The notes: generated from the sequence alone by a model not told the origin. A stretch of 64,000 nucleotides of DNA from ATM1 sp003577165 (GCA_030263715.1 SZPM01000009.1:19918-83917); one strand, 5' to 3'; positions 43,434 to 51,364 are shown, counted from the first letter of the stretch. A program made the numbers and translations.

Positions 43434-43909
43434 GATGGAGCTACTTCTTTTGGGTCGGCCTGCTACTCGGACTCGATCAACTCTCGAAGTACTGGGCGCG
43501 CACGGCGCTCGCTGAGGGCCAGACGGTCGCGCTGATTCCGGGCGCGATCGAGTTCACGCTCGTGTACAACACGGGGGTCGCTTTCGGAATGCTGCGCAAT
43601 TTGGGGCTCTGGCTCTCGCCCGTGGCTCTGCTCGTGGCTATCGCCGTGACCGTGAGTTACATGAGGGCGCCGGCGAGGGAGCGGTCGTTCCGTGCCGCCA
43701 TGGTGTTCGTTTGCGCGGGCGCCCTGGGCAATCTTATCGACCGGGTCGCGAACTCGGGGAGGGTGACCGACTTCGTGGACATCAAGATCATCCACGTGTT
43801 CAACCTGGCGGATGCCTGCATCACGGTCGGGGTCCTGCTTCTCCTCGTAAAGTGGCTGGGAGAGGCTTTCGGAGGGAAGGCCCGAGAGGGCGACCAGCCC
43901 GCCTCCTGA
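43430..43909 (+). CDS. lspA: lipoprotein signal peptidase LspA
   Basis: A 159-residue signal peptidase II with four transmembrane helices. Catalytic Asp residues lie in GALGNLIDRV and VFNLADACITVG; FTLVYNTGVAFGML supplies the conserved Asn. It removes signal peptides from prolipoproteins such as the DUF192 protein here. GTG start inside the ileS stop, so it is coupled to ileS, a common ileS-lspA arrangement. Confidence 0.96.
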   Translation: MRWSYFFWVGLLLGLDQLSKYWARTALAEGQTVALIPGAIEFTLVYNTGVAFGMLRNLGLWLSPVALLVAIAVTVSYMRAPARERSFRAAMVFVCAGALGNLIDRVANSGRVTDFVDIKIIHVFNLADACITVGVLLLLVKWLGEAFGGKAREGDQPAS

Positions 43910-43941
43910 GGCAGCTGCCCCACATCCGGTGCCAAAACCGG

Positions 43942-44101
43942 TATCTTATCCGTCATCATGCTTGTCCGCATGAAAGCAAGTTGGGTCGTTCGCTGGAGCA
44001 CCGGCAGCTGGTTCTACATGGCCGGCGCCCGTGTGAGACGGCGTATTGCGCGTCTCTGCGAAGCGGCCCGACCATGCCAAGTGTCGGGCCTCTTGCTTTA
44101 A
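43942..44101 (+). ncRNA. candidate small RNA or leader with intrinsic terminator
   Basis: The 210 bp lspA-HNH gap holds TATCTT (43942-43947) as a possible -10, a hairpin GAGACGGC/GCGCGTCTC near 44036-44056 and a terminator at 44065-44098. The same strand also encodes a 47-codon frame (43958-44101) whose ATG is 10 nt after TATCTT and which has three Trp codons near its start, but its last ten codons lie in the terminator stem. Either a small RNA or a short peptide; no known RNA family was recognised. Confidence 0.3.
44065..44098 (+). terminator. intrinsic terminator between lspA and HNH gene
   Basis: Perfect 8 bp stem GGCCCGAC/GTCGGGCC with a 10-nt loop, followed by TCTTGCTTT. Confidence 0.6.
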
Positions 44102-44119
44102 CTTTGGATCAATTGAAGG

Positions 44120-44650
44120 ATGAGACACGACGTCTTGTTGCTCAACAACAATTACGAACCGCTGAACGTGTGCAGCATGGTTCGAGCGATGTCGCTTATG
44201 CTCAAGGGAAAGGCGGAAGTCTTGCATCGGAACGGGCACATCGTCAGGACGGGCTCCAACACCCTTCACGCCCCGAGCGTCTTGCGGTTGAGGTATTCGG
44301 TCAAACGGCCTCTTCCGCAGTTGCGCCTCACTCGGCACAGCGTTTTGGCCCGTGACAACTTCACTTGCCAGTACTGTGGTTTCTCGGGCAAGGACCTGAC
44401 GATCGATCACGTGATTCCTCGGAGGATGGGCGGGGGCCACACGTGGGAAAACGTCGTAGCCTGCTGTCGAAGGTGCAACCTCAAAAAGGCAGACACGCCT
44501 CTCCAGAAGACGAACATGAAGCTGAGGCGCCGGCCTTCGCGGCCTAAGTACATCCCGTACATCTCGTTGCCGGAGTACCTGCGGGCTCAGAGCCGGGAGG
44601 ATTGGATGCTGTACCTGCCGGTTTACGGCGACTTCTCGCACATCGGATAA
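44120..44650 (+). CDS. HNH endonuclease-family protein
   Basis: A 176-residue stand-alone HNH protein. DVLLLNNNYEPLNVCSMVRAMSLMLKGKAEVL is the conserved N-terminal region of this bacterial subgroup. The nuclease core is CQYCGFSGKDLTIDHVIPRRMGGGHTWENVVACCRRCNLKK: two CxxC zinc pairs, catalytic DH and the Asn. Widely conserved in environmental bacteria outside mobile elements, so a housekeeping DNA role is likely, but unknown. GAAGG stands immediately before the ATG. Confidence 0.88.
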   Translation: MRHDVLLLNNNYEPLNVCSMVRAMSLMLKGKAEVLHRNGHIVRTGSNTLHAPSVLRLRYSVKRPLPQLRLTRHSVLARDNFTCQYCGFSGKDLTIDHVIPRRMGGGHTWENVVACCRRCNLKKADTPLQKTNMKLRRRPSRPKYIPYISLPEYLRAQSREDWMLYLPVYGDFSHIG

Positions 44651-44655
44651 TCGGG

Positions 44656-44661
44656 TAATAC
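44656..44661 (+). promoter_or_regulatory. thyX: -10 box of thyX (leaderless layout)
   Basis: TAATAC, 9 nt before the thyX ATG, starting 6 nt after the HNH stop codon. Confidence 0.5.
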
Positions 44662-44670
44662 CGCCCGGTC

Positions 44671-45522
44671 ATGGCGCGCGAGATTGTGGATGCGGCGGAA
44701 GCGCTGCTCGATCAGGAAATCCGAGTTCTGGACAAGGGCTTCGTACGGCTTGTGGACTACCTCGGAGGTGACGCCCGCATCGTTCAGGCCGCCAGGGTGA
44801 GTTACGGAGCCGGAACTCGAACGGTACGCGAAGATCGGGGCCTTATCCATTACCTCATGCGGAATGAACACACGAGTCCGTTCGAGCAGGTGATCCTCAC
44901 CTTTCACTGCAAGATGCCGATCTTCGTCGCGCGTCAGTGGGTCCGCCACAGAACTGCCCGGCTTAACGAGATCAGCGGCCGATACAGCGTGATGCAGGAC
45001 GAGTTCTATCTGCCGGAACCGGAGCAGATTCGGCTTCAGAGCAAGTCGAACAAACAAGGCCGATCCGATGAGTCGGTGTCTCCGGAAGAAGCGCAGGGGT
45101 TGCTGGAAAACCTGTCCACCGAGCAGGCGGCGATCTATAAGCATTACGAAACGATGCTCGAGCGAGGGATCGCACGAGAACTCGCGCGCATGAACCTGCC
45201 TCTGTCGCTCTACACCGAGTGGTACTGGCAGATCGATCTTCACAATCTCTTCAGGTTTTTGCGACTGAGAATGGACCCCCATGCGCAGTATGAGATTCGG
45301 GAGTACGCAAACGCGATGGCGAAGTGCGCAAGCGCGGTTTCTCCCCTTGCGTATGAGGCTTTCGAAGAGCACTGGCTGAACAGCGTCACGTTCTCTCGAA
45401 CCGAGTGCGCCGCGCTTTCGCGTCTCCTGGCTGGCGAACCAAGCGGGCTCGACGAGAAGCAGGCGCGAATCTTCGAGGAGAAGATCCAACGAGTCAGGGC
45501 TCGGTCTGGAGTCGCCACGTAA
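44671..45522 (+). CDS. thyX: FAD-dependent thymidylate synthase ThyX
   Basis: A 283-residue flavin-dependent thymidylate synthase. The ThyX motif RHRTARLNEISGRYS keeps RHR-x7-S and NE; the usual Ser after RHRTA is Arg. EHTSPFEQVILTFHCKMPIFVARQWVRHR and LPLSLYTEWYWQIDLHNLFRFLRLR (FAD/dUMP contacts) are intact. It makes dTMP from dUMP with methylene-THF and NADPH; ThyA was not seen in the window. A longer-than-average C-terminal tail covers about residues 225-283. Confidence 0.95.
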   Translation: MAREIVDAAEALLDQEIRVLDKGFVRLVDYLGGDARIVQAARVSYGAGTRTVREDRGLIHYLMRNEHTSPFEQVILTFHCKMPIFVARQWVRHRTARLNEISGRYSVMQDEFYLPEPEQIRLQSKSNKQGRSDESVSPEEAQGLLENLSTEQAAIYKHYETMLERGIARELARMNLPLSLYTEWYWQIDLHNLFRFLRLRMDPHAQYEIREYANAMAKCASAVSPLAYEAFEEHWLNSVTFSRTECAALSRLLAGEPSGLDEKQARIFEEKIQRVRARSGVAT

Positions 45523-45637
45523 GCTGGCTGGCAAACCTGGTACTTTGGCCGGTACGCTAACTACCCACATACCTGTAGTATCGTCTCGAGTGTAAAGATC
45601 CACCGATCTTGTGGATGAACGAAAGGAGGTTTGGACA

Positions 45638-46477
45638 ATGAGATCGCAAGTAGCGCTTATCGCACTGGCGCTGATTCCCGGCGGTGCATCCGCACAACTG
45701 ATCGTGGGTAACGACCAGTCCGGAACAGCGACCATCTACGCCATTGACGTGACCACGGGCGTCGCAAGCCCGCTGTATGCGAATTCAGGCTCGACTGCTA
45801 AGCCCTGGGGAATGGCTGCCGACAACGTCAATTCAATCCTGTACTGGAACAACGGTTCCACTTTGTACAGCGCGACATATTCCGACTTGCTCGGCGGTTC
45901 GCCGACCATCAATTCGGTCGCAATGACCTACAACAGCGCCACCGTCAACTTCGTTGGCCTCGGCTACAACCCGACTACCGGGAAGCTGCTGGGGACCCGA
46001 AATATCTCGACGGAGGCTGTGTATGAGATTGACCCTTCGACCGGAGTCGCCTCGCTTGTATACACGTACGCCTCGACGTACGACTTCGGAGGGCTCGACT
46101 ACGATCCCGACACTGCGAAGTTGTACGGTCTGACCGACACGCCATCGACCGGCCGCGGCCTGTACTCTATCGACTACGTTGGCGGATCGGAGACGTTTAT
46201 CGCCGGGTACCCGGCAGGCGAAACGGACATCGATGGACTTGCGGTCGGTGGAGGCCGCGCGTATTTCGTTACGGACGGACCAAACACTACGCAGGCGAAT
46301 TTCTATGTGTTCGACCTTTCGAGCGGAACTCAGGTCGGCACGATCGCATCGCCGTTTACAGGAAGTGGCACGTTTTCGGCCGCTGCCTGGGCGCCCGGAA
46401 TCGTGCCGGAGCCGACAAGCCTACTCGGCCTCGGCATCGGCCTCGCATGGCTAGCCTCGAGACGTCGCAAGTCGTAG
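45638..46477 (+). CDS. PEP-CTERM sorting protein with beta-propeller-like body
   Basis: A 279-residue exported protein: signal peptide MRSQVALIALALIPGGASAQ, then repeated units such as IYAIDVTTGVASPLYA, VYEIDPSTGVASLVYT and LYSIDYVGGSETFI, each a blade-like propeller strand set. The C-terminal PEP-CTERM tail is VPEPTSLLGLGIGLAWLASRRRKS: PEP, hydrophobic helix, Arg cluster. It would be processed by an exosortase at the envelope. A strong AAAGGAGGT precedes the ATG, with a small hairpin (45595-45610) before it. A terminator follows. Confidence 0.9.
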   Translation: MRSQVALIALALIPGGASAQLIVGNDQSGTATIYAIDVTTGVASPLYANSGSTAKPWGMAADNVNSILYWNNGSTLYSATYSDLLGGSPTINSVAMTYNSATVNFVGLGYNPTTGKLLGTRNISTEAVYEIDPSTGVASLVYTYASTYDFGGLDYDPDTAKLYGLTDTPSTGRGLYSIDYVGGSETFIAGYPAGETDIDGLAVGGGRAYFVTDGPNTTQANFYVFDLSSGTQVGTIASPFTGSGTFSAAAWAPGIVPEPTSLLGLGIGLAWLASRRRKS

Positions 46478-46495
46478 GATATCAATCGACAGTTC

Positions 46496-46540
46496 GTGCG
46501 CCCCTGCTGCGGCATGTTGCAGGGGCGCACTTTCTTTGTT
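46496..46540 (+). terminator. strong intrinsic terminator after PEP-CTERM gene
   Basis: Perfect 12 bp stem GTGCGCCCCTGC/GCAGGGGCGCAC with an 11-nt loop and TTTCTTTGTT tail. It lies 19 bp after the stop, a much stronger terminator than elsewhere in the window. Confidence 0.88.
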
Positions 46541-46593
46541 CGAGGCTAATCGAAGAAAGCAGCGGCTGACCACTCATGTACTGGCGGGTGGCG

Positions 46594-47604
46594 TCAATCC
46601 ACGACGATTCGAGGTGGGCCCGCCTCGACAGATCCAATGAGCGGATACTCCTCCGTCTCCTCCTTGCTAAAGACAGCGAGTCCGCCGCTCGTCTGAGGGT
46701 CGGTTACCAAAGTTCGCATCCACGTGGGAACCGAATCCGAGAAATGCAGCGCGTCGCCGAGATGCGCCGCGTTCTTCCTCGCTCCGGCAGGCACGTTCCC
46801 AGCCTCAATCAATTGCTCGATGTTGGGCAGCAGCGGAAGTTGGTCGTGATAGATCCGAATCGTGACGCTCGATGCGCGCGCGATGTTGAAGAGGTGGCCC
46901 GCGAGTCCGAATCCGGTGATGTCCGTCGCGCAGCGCGAGTGGACAGAGTGGGCGAATTCCGCACCGATTCGATTCAGTTCCGCCATAAACCTCACGGCCG
47001 TCGCGTATGCGCTTTCCTCTCCGCCTTCTTTCACGACCGGGTCGTCGAATTTGGCTGCGGTGGTAGCGATGCCCATGCCGAGCGGCTTGGTGAGGTAGAC
47101 GCGATCTCCCTCTTTCGCATTGCGATTGTCGAACACGGTGTCAGGGTCGACGATGCCCGTCACGCTTAATCCGAACTTTGGCTGCTTGTCTTCGACCGTG
47201 TGGCCGCCCACGAGGACTGCTCCCGCTTCTTCGCACTTGTCAGCCATCCCCCGGAGGATGTCGGCCCAAACCTGAGGTGGGGCCATCTCCGGATCGAAGC
47301 AGGCGATGTTCATTGCGGTGATCGGTTTGCCTCCCATCGCATACACGTCGCTCAGCGCATTCGCGGCCGCGATCGATCCATAGGCATACGGCTCGTCGAC
47401 GATGGGTGTGAAAAAGTCCATCGTCTGCACGATGGCGACATGGTCAGAGACGCGAAAAACTCCCGCATCGTCGGAGGTATCGAACCCGACGAGCAGGTCA
47501 GGGTGAGCGACGTTCGGCAATGCTCGCAGAACCTCCGCGAGTTGGGATGACCCCAGCTTGCTCGCTCAACCGGCGCAGTCGACCATGTGCGTGAGACGAG
47601 TCAC
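46594..47604 (-). CDS. selD: selenide, water dikinase SelD, a selenoprotein (in-frame UGA)
   Basis: A 336-residue SelD if the TGA at 47566-47568 is read as selenocysteine (residue 13). The N terminus then reads VTRLTHMVDCAGUASKLG, matching the family RLTxxxxxGC(G)CK loop, where Cys/Sec is catalytic and the Lys is essential. A shorter version from a TTG at 47520 would lack this loop. Further on, LLVGFDTSDDAGVFRV and VLVGGHTVEDKQPKFG bind ATP/Mg. GTG at 47604 lies 6 nt after TATGCT. A SECIS-like hairpin follows the UGA. It makes selenophosphate for selenoproteins and seleno-tRNA. Confidence 0.9.
47537..47565 (-). promoter_or_regulatory. selD: bacterial SECIS-like hairpin of selD
   Basis: Directly after the UGA: lower stem GCGAG/CTCGC (5 bp), asymmetric internal loop, upper stem TGGG/CCCA (4 bp), apical loop GTCAT beginning with GU. 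This fits the bacterial SECIS plan (G in the apical loop about 15 nt after UGA). Confidence 0.7.
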
Positions 47605-47610
47605 ACGCGG

Positions 47611-47616
47611 AGCATA
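47611..47616 (-). promoter_or_regulatory. selD: -10 box of selD (leaderless layout)
   Basis: TATGCT on the minus strand, preceded by CCGG, 6 nt before the GTG at 47604. It supports the long form of SelD. Confidence 0.5.
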
Positions 47617-47634
47617 CCGGGAGCGGAGCGTCGT

Positions 47635-48891
47635 TTACGCCGCCTTCTTCTCGTCGAGCCGTTCCAGGTGGATCGACTCGACGATTCGCTTGGCGTTGCG
47701 TCCGTTTGCCGGATAGTACGCGTCTCCGATCATGACTCTCACGGAGTTGCTCGAGCCGACAGACCTTCTGACCCACGCTGTGAGGCGGCTCGCGAGGCGC
47801 TCTCGCACGGATGCCACGGACTCTCCAGCGCCCGGAAGGATGATGCCGAATCCGGTGGAGCCGAGACGGCCGACCATGTCGAGCCTGCGCACGCCGGCCC
47901 TTAGGAACTCGGCAGCGTCTGCAAGGAACGACATCACGGCCGTGGGCCCGTAGAAAGTGCTCAGGCTGTCAAGCCCGTCGAAACGAACATGGACAAATCC
48001 AACGACGGAATCGTTGCAGGATGCCCGAGCGCACTCCTCGTCGAGTCGGGCGAGAAGGTAAGCCTCCATGTACGCGCCCGTCTCTTCGCACAAAACGTCG
48101 GTTTGGGGATCTCCCTCCGACTTCATGAGAGCCCGGCCGATTCGATCGTCGTTCGCAAAGATCGCGCGGAGCCTCGCCGTGGCTTGGCGCAAGACATGTG
48201 AGACGTAGTTCCCGGAGATTCCCAGCCGCGCGGCGATCTCGGTTTGGTTCAGGTCCTCGAAGTGGAACAGGCCGAGCACGGTTCGCTCAAGGTCGCGGAG
48301 TTGCTGGAACGCATTCTCGAGGACGGACCTGTCTTCGACGGAGATCTGATCCCTGCCATCGTCGCCCAGGTCGAACTGCTCGCCATCGTCTTCTTCCGAG
48401 GAGGGGGGGGCTGTGAGGCTTGCAACGCGGAAGAGATCATCCGTGGACAGCACCTCTTCGACGGTTTCCTTGGGAAGACCCGTGCGATTGGCGATCTCCT
48501 CGGGGGAGGCGCCGCGGCCGAACTCCTGCTGAAGTTGTGCAGCCGTGCGGTTCACGCGATGCCGCACTTCTTGAAGCCAGGCAGGCTCGCGAATGATCTT
48601 CGTCTTGTCTCGGAGGTGGTGCTTGATCGAGCCTGCTACGAGGTGCGTCGCGTACGTGTTGAACCTGACGCCCTTCTGCGGCTCGAACATATTCAGCGCA
48701 TTCAGCAGCCCAAGGAATCCCGCCTGCACGAGGTCTTCATGGGGCTCGAGCCCGGCGTATCGCCGCGCGATTCGCTCCACCATGCCTGTATGCAGACGCA
48801 CGATTCTGTCGCGGACGTCGGTGTCCCGCGTGCGCACGTACTCCTGGACCAGATGCTCCGCGTAGTTCACGCGGTCAGCGCTGCTCGACAT
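47635..48891 (-). CDS. sigma-70 family factor fused to a degenerate GGDEF domain
   Basis: A 418-residue protein. Residues 15-95: sigma region 2 (LVQAGFLGLLNALNMFEPQKGVRFNTYATHLVAGSI). Residues 95-165: region 3 (SPEEIANRTGLPKETVEEVL). An acidic linker follows, then region 4 at about 190-250 (LRDLERTVLGLFHFEDLNQTEIAARLGISGNYVSHVL), as in SigB/SigF-type factors. Residues 275-400 follow the GGDEF fold (FVHVRFDGLDSLSTFYGP; DMVGRLGSTGFGIILPG), but GGDEF reads GSTGF and the metal Asp residues are lost, so no cyclase activity is expected. It may sense a nucleotide or partner. Shine-Dalgarno GGAGG precedes the ATG. Confidence 0.88.
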   Translation of the reverse strand: MSSSADRVNYAEHLVQEYVRTRDTDVRDRIVRLHTGMVERIARRYAGLEPHEDLVQAGFLGLLNALNMFEPQKGVRFNTYATHLVAGSIKHHLRDKTKIIREPAWLQEVRHRVNRTAAQLQQEFGRGASPEEIANRTGLPKETVEEVLSTDDLFRVASLTAPPSSEEDDGEQFDLGDDGRDQISVEDRSVLENAFQQLRDLERTVLGLFHFEDLNQTEIAARLGISGNYVSHVLRQATARLRAIFANDDRIGRALMKSEGDPQTDVLCEETGAYMEAYLLARLDEECARASCNDSVVGFVHVRFDGLDSLSTFYGPTAVMSFLADAAEFLRAGVRRLDMVGRLGSTGFGIILPGAGESVASVRERLASRLTAWVRRSVGSSNSVRVMIGDAYYPANGRNAKRIVESIHLERLDEKKAA

Positions 48892-48912
48892 TAATCCCTC
48901 CGTTGATTCGAC

Positions 48913-49003
48913 CGCCGGTTCCTTCCGGCGATCCTGTCGAAGCGGCCTTCCTAGCCGCTTCAGATCCGCCTCTGCGATGCTACATCCGTGTTCGCAGAGG
49001 CGG
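48913..49003 (-). other. three tandem perfect hairpins upstream of the sigma gene
   Basis: In the 132 bp pilC-sigma gap: CGCCGG/CCGGCG (48913-48930), GAAGCGGC/GCCGCTTC (48939-48961) and CCGCCTCTGCG/CGCAGAGGCGG (48966-49003). None has a U-tract on the minus strand, so these look like a structured leader of the sigma gene or an RNA element rather than plain terminators. No known riboswitch core was recognised. Confidence 0.5.
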
Positions 49004-49023
49004 GACGACGAAAATCGTTCGGC

Positions 49024-50238
49024 CTACTTGACCGAGTTGACGAGTTTGAAGATGGGCGTCATGACGGAGATCGCAATGAATCCGACGATGATTCCCATGA
49101 AGATGATGAGCATCGGCTCGATCATCGAAGTGAGTCCCTTGACGGTGGATTCGACCTCAGCATCGTAGAACTCACCGACCTTCACGAGCATCTCGCTGAG
49201 CCGGCCGCTCTCTTCGCCGATGTCCACCATGTGCGTAACCATGGCCGGGAAGAGGCCGCTCGTAGCCATCGGGGCGCTCAGTTTCTGACCCTCTCGAATG
49301 GAGACGCGGCAGTTCTCGATCGCCTCGACGATGACCCGGTTGCCCGAAGTCTCGCCGACGATCTCCAGCGCGCGCATTATGGGAATGCCTGAGGAGATGA
49401 GGGTGCCAAAGGTTCGACTGAAACGTGCAATCGACATCTTGAGGACGAGTTCGCCAACGATGGGAAACTTCAACTTCATGAAGTCGAGTTGATAAGCGCC
49501 CTTCTCCGTTCGCTTCCACATGTGCACCCCGACGAAGAGCCCTGCGCCAAGGATCAGGAATAGCCACCAATATGCTTGGAAGATGTCGCCGACGCTGAAC
49601 AGAAAGTTGGTGACGGGCGGGATCTCCACGTCCATGCCCTTGAAGATCTCCTTGAACTTCGGAAGGACGAACGTAAAGAGTGCGAAGAGCATGAGGACCG
49701 AGAAGCAGAGCACCAGGACGGGGTACATCATGGCGCTCTTGATCTTGCCTCGAACTTCCAGTTCGTATTCGAGGAAGCTTGCAAGCCTTTCCAGAATGAT
49801 GTCTAGGATGCCGCCAACTTCGGCCGCGCGAATCATGTTGACATAGAGTTTGTTGAATACGGTCGGGTGCTTGGCCAGCGACTCATTCAACGTAAGTCCT
49901 CCGCGCACGTCTCCTGCAACCTCGGCCGCAGATTGCTTGAGGACGGGGTCCTTCGTCTGCGTGCTGAGAATCTCTAAGCACCGGAGAATCGGGATTCCTG
50001 CGTCCACCATCGTCGCGAACTGGCGGCTGAAAACCACGACGTTCTTGAGCTTTGCCTTGTTGGGCTTGAAGAGGCCGCCGCTTCGAGGTTCGCCCTTGGC
50101 TCGCGTCTCGCGAATGTCCGTTACGTGGAGTTGCTGGTCGTGAAGTTTCTGGAGAGCAAACGCCTCGCTTTCCGCTTCCAGGACGCCCTTCATGGATCGT
50201 CCTGATGGATCGACAGCGTTGTATGCAAACCTCGGCAT
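49024..50238 (-). CDS. pilC: type IV pilus / type II secretion inner-membrane protein PilC (GspF)
   Basis: A 404-residue GspF-family protein. FAYNAVDPSGRSMKGVLEAES is the usual opening; two copies of the T2SSF domain follow (FSRQFATMVDAGIPILRCLEIL and FSRTFGTLISSGIPIMRALEIV), each ending in membrane helices (VLVLCFSVLMLFALFTFVLP; PMLIIFMGIIVGFIAISVM). It is the platform protein for pilus or pseudopilus assembly. PilB/PilT neighbours are absent. Good Shine-Dalgarno GGAGGG; a 7 bp hairpin lies just before it in the leader. Confidence 0.95.
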   Translation of the reverse strand: MPRFAYNAVDPSGRSMKGVLEAESEAFALQKLHDQQLHVTDIRETRAKGEPRSGGLFKPNKAKLKNVVVFSRQFATMVDAGIPILRCLEILSTQTKDPVLKQSAAEVAGDVRGGLTLNESLAKHPTVFNKLYVNMIRAAEVGGILDIILERLASFLEYELEVRGKIKSAMMYPVLVLCFSVLMLFALFTFVLPKFKEIFKGMDVEIPPVTNFLFSVGDIFQAYWWLFLILGAGLFVGVHMWKRTEKGAYQLDFMKLKFPIVGELVLKMSIARFSRTFGTLISSGIPIMRALEIVGETSGNRVIVEAIENCRVSIREGQKLSAPMATSGLFPAMVTHMVDIGEESGRLSEMLVKVGEFYDAEVESTVKGLTSMIEPMLIIFMGIIVGFIAISVMTPIFKLVNSVK

Positions 50239-50461
50239 GTTCTGAGTCCCTCCGCGCCCTGGCGAGGGCGCCTAACCTAGATGTTCGGAACCGAGAGGCG
50301 CGATTTCTACTGAAATCTTCCGCATTCGATGGGAAGTTTTGATGCACCCCGTCATGAATCCGGCAATTCTACGGAAATTGTTGAGAACGGAGATGATGAC
50401 CAACTGGGATTCGGGCCGATAATGGAAAGAATAGGGGAACTGCGCCAACAGCCTTATTGCG
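50239..50461. other. divergent intergenic region pilC / diguanylate cyclase
   Basis: A 223 bp gap. GCGCCCT/AGGGCGC (50254-50271) is a perfect 7 bp hairpin with a GGCG loop immediately upstream of the pilC ribosome site. TAGAAT on the minus strand (50366-50371) and GATAAT on the plus strand (50418-50423) are possible -10 boxes, implying leaders of about 120 nt (pilC) and 30 nt (cyclase). Confidence 0.4.
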
Positions 50462-51343
50462 ATGGCTACCGAATCCATTACGTTAGCGTTAATCTCTGCG
50501 GCCTCAGTCCTGCTTTGCGTCGTCGCTTGGTTGACGACGCGCAACCTTCGCAGATCACTCAAGCTTTTGGCGTCGGAACTCATGAGTGATGAGTCAAGTT
50601 CCGGACTGTCACTGCCTTCTTGGACCCCATCGCCGGTTCGAGAACTTGCGCTTGCGATCAGAAGGCGGAACGAGGCGCTCGCGGCTCTGGTAGCCAGAAC
50701 GCACGAAAGGGCGGAACTCCTCGAGGCGAGGCTAAAGCGGAGCGACGAGATGAACGATCGGCTCGTGGACTCGGCCGCCCAGGTCGTGGCCTGCCTCCAC
50801 GAACTGGAGTCCGACAACGCCAAGCTGCTGGACGCCAACCGGCGGCTGGAGAAACTCGCCCTTACGGACCCGCTCACGGGGCTCGGAAACCGCCGCGCCT
50901 TTCAAGAGAGGCTTCGTAGGGCTGTCGAGGCGTTCTCGAAGTCAGGCAGGCCGATGGCCCTCCTGATGATGGACGTGGACCGCTTCAAGCGGCTCAACGA
51001 CCGGTACGGGCACTCCGAGGGGGATTCGGTCCTGCGAAGGGTCGCTTCGTCGCTGAAGGCGAATCTTCGGAGTGGGGACTTCCTGGCCCGGTTGGGCGGA
51101 GACGAGTTCGCGGCGCTCTTAGTGGACGCCGACCTGCCTACTGCGATCCGAATCTCAGAGCGCGTTCTGGAGGCTTCGAGGGAACAGACGGACCCGGTGC
51201 CGTACACGTTGAGCATCGGCATCGCCGAGAGCTTTCCCGGTTGTACGGCCGACCAGTTGACCGCCTATGCGGACGAAGCGCTCTACGAAGCGAAGCGAAA
51301 GGGAAGAAGCCAGATGCACACCTACGACGGCAGCGCTGCCTAA
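50462..51343 (+). CDS. membrane-anchored diguanylate cyclase (GGDEF)
   Basis: A 293-residue protein. One transmembrane helix (ITLALISAASVLLCVVAWL, residues 6-24), a helical linker (residues 60-130) and a complete GGDEF domain: LTDPLTGLGNRRAFQERL, MMDVDRFKRLNDRYGHSEGD, LARLGGDEFAALL. The inhibitory I-site RxxD (RSGD) sits five residues before GGDEF. It should make c-di-GMP with product inhibition. It lies next to pilC and 1.6 kb from the sigma/GGDEF-like fusion, suggesting a shared surface-motility or adhesion circuit. Confidence 0.93.
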   Translation: MATESITLALISAASVLLCVVAWLTTRNLRRSLKLLASELMSDESSSGLSLPSWTPSPVRELALAIRRRNEALAALVARTHERAELLEARLKRSDEMNDRLVDSAAQVVACLHELESDNAKLLDANRRLEKLALTDPLTGLGNRRAFQERLRRAVEAFSKSGRPMALLMMDVDRFKRLNDRYGHSEGDSVLRRVASSLKANLRSGDFLARLGGDEFAALLVDADLPTAIRISERVLEASREQTDPVPYTLSIGIAESFPGCTADQLTAYADEALYEAKRKGRSQMHTYDGSAA

Positions 51344-51352
51344 CCGGAGGTG

Positions 51353-51358
51353 TATCCT
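51353..51358 (+). promoter_or_regulatory. pcm: -10 box of pcm (leaderless layout)
   Basis: TATCCT, 6 nt before the GTG at 51365; a GTG five codons upstream would overlap this box. Confidence 0.5.
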
Positions 51359-51364
51359 CCACAT

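Noticed and set aside
43930..44119. Bacterial signal-recognition-particle RNA or tmRNA
   Set aside because: The SRP core GGAAGGAAGCAGCC-like motif and tmRNA tRNA-like ends are not present.
46594..47520. Short SelD starting at TTG 47520
   Set aside because: It lacks the catalytic loop; the frame continues upstream through a UGA into the conserved RLT...CAGUASK sequence with its own promoter and start.
48892..49020. c-di-GMP (GEMM) riboswitch upstream of the sigma-GGDEF gene
   Set aside because: The conserved GCAAA/GGUAGCGGGGUUACC elements are absent, so only unassigned hairpins are reported.
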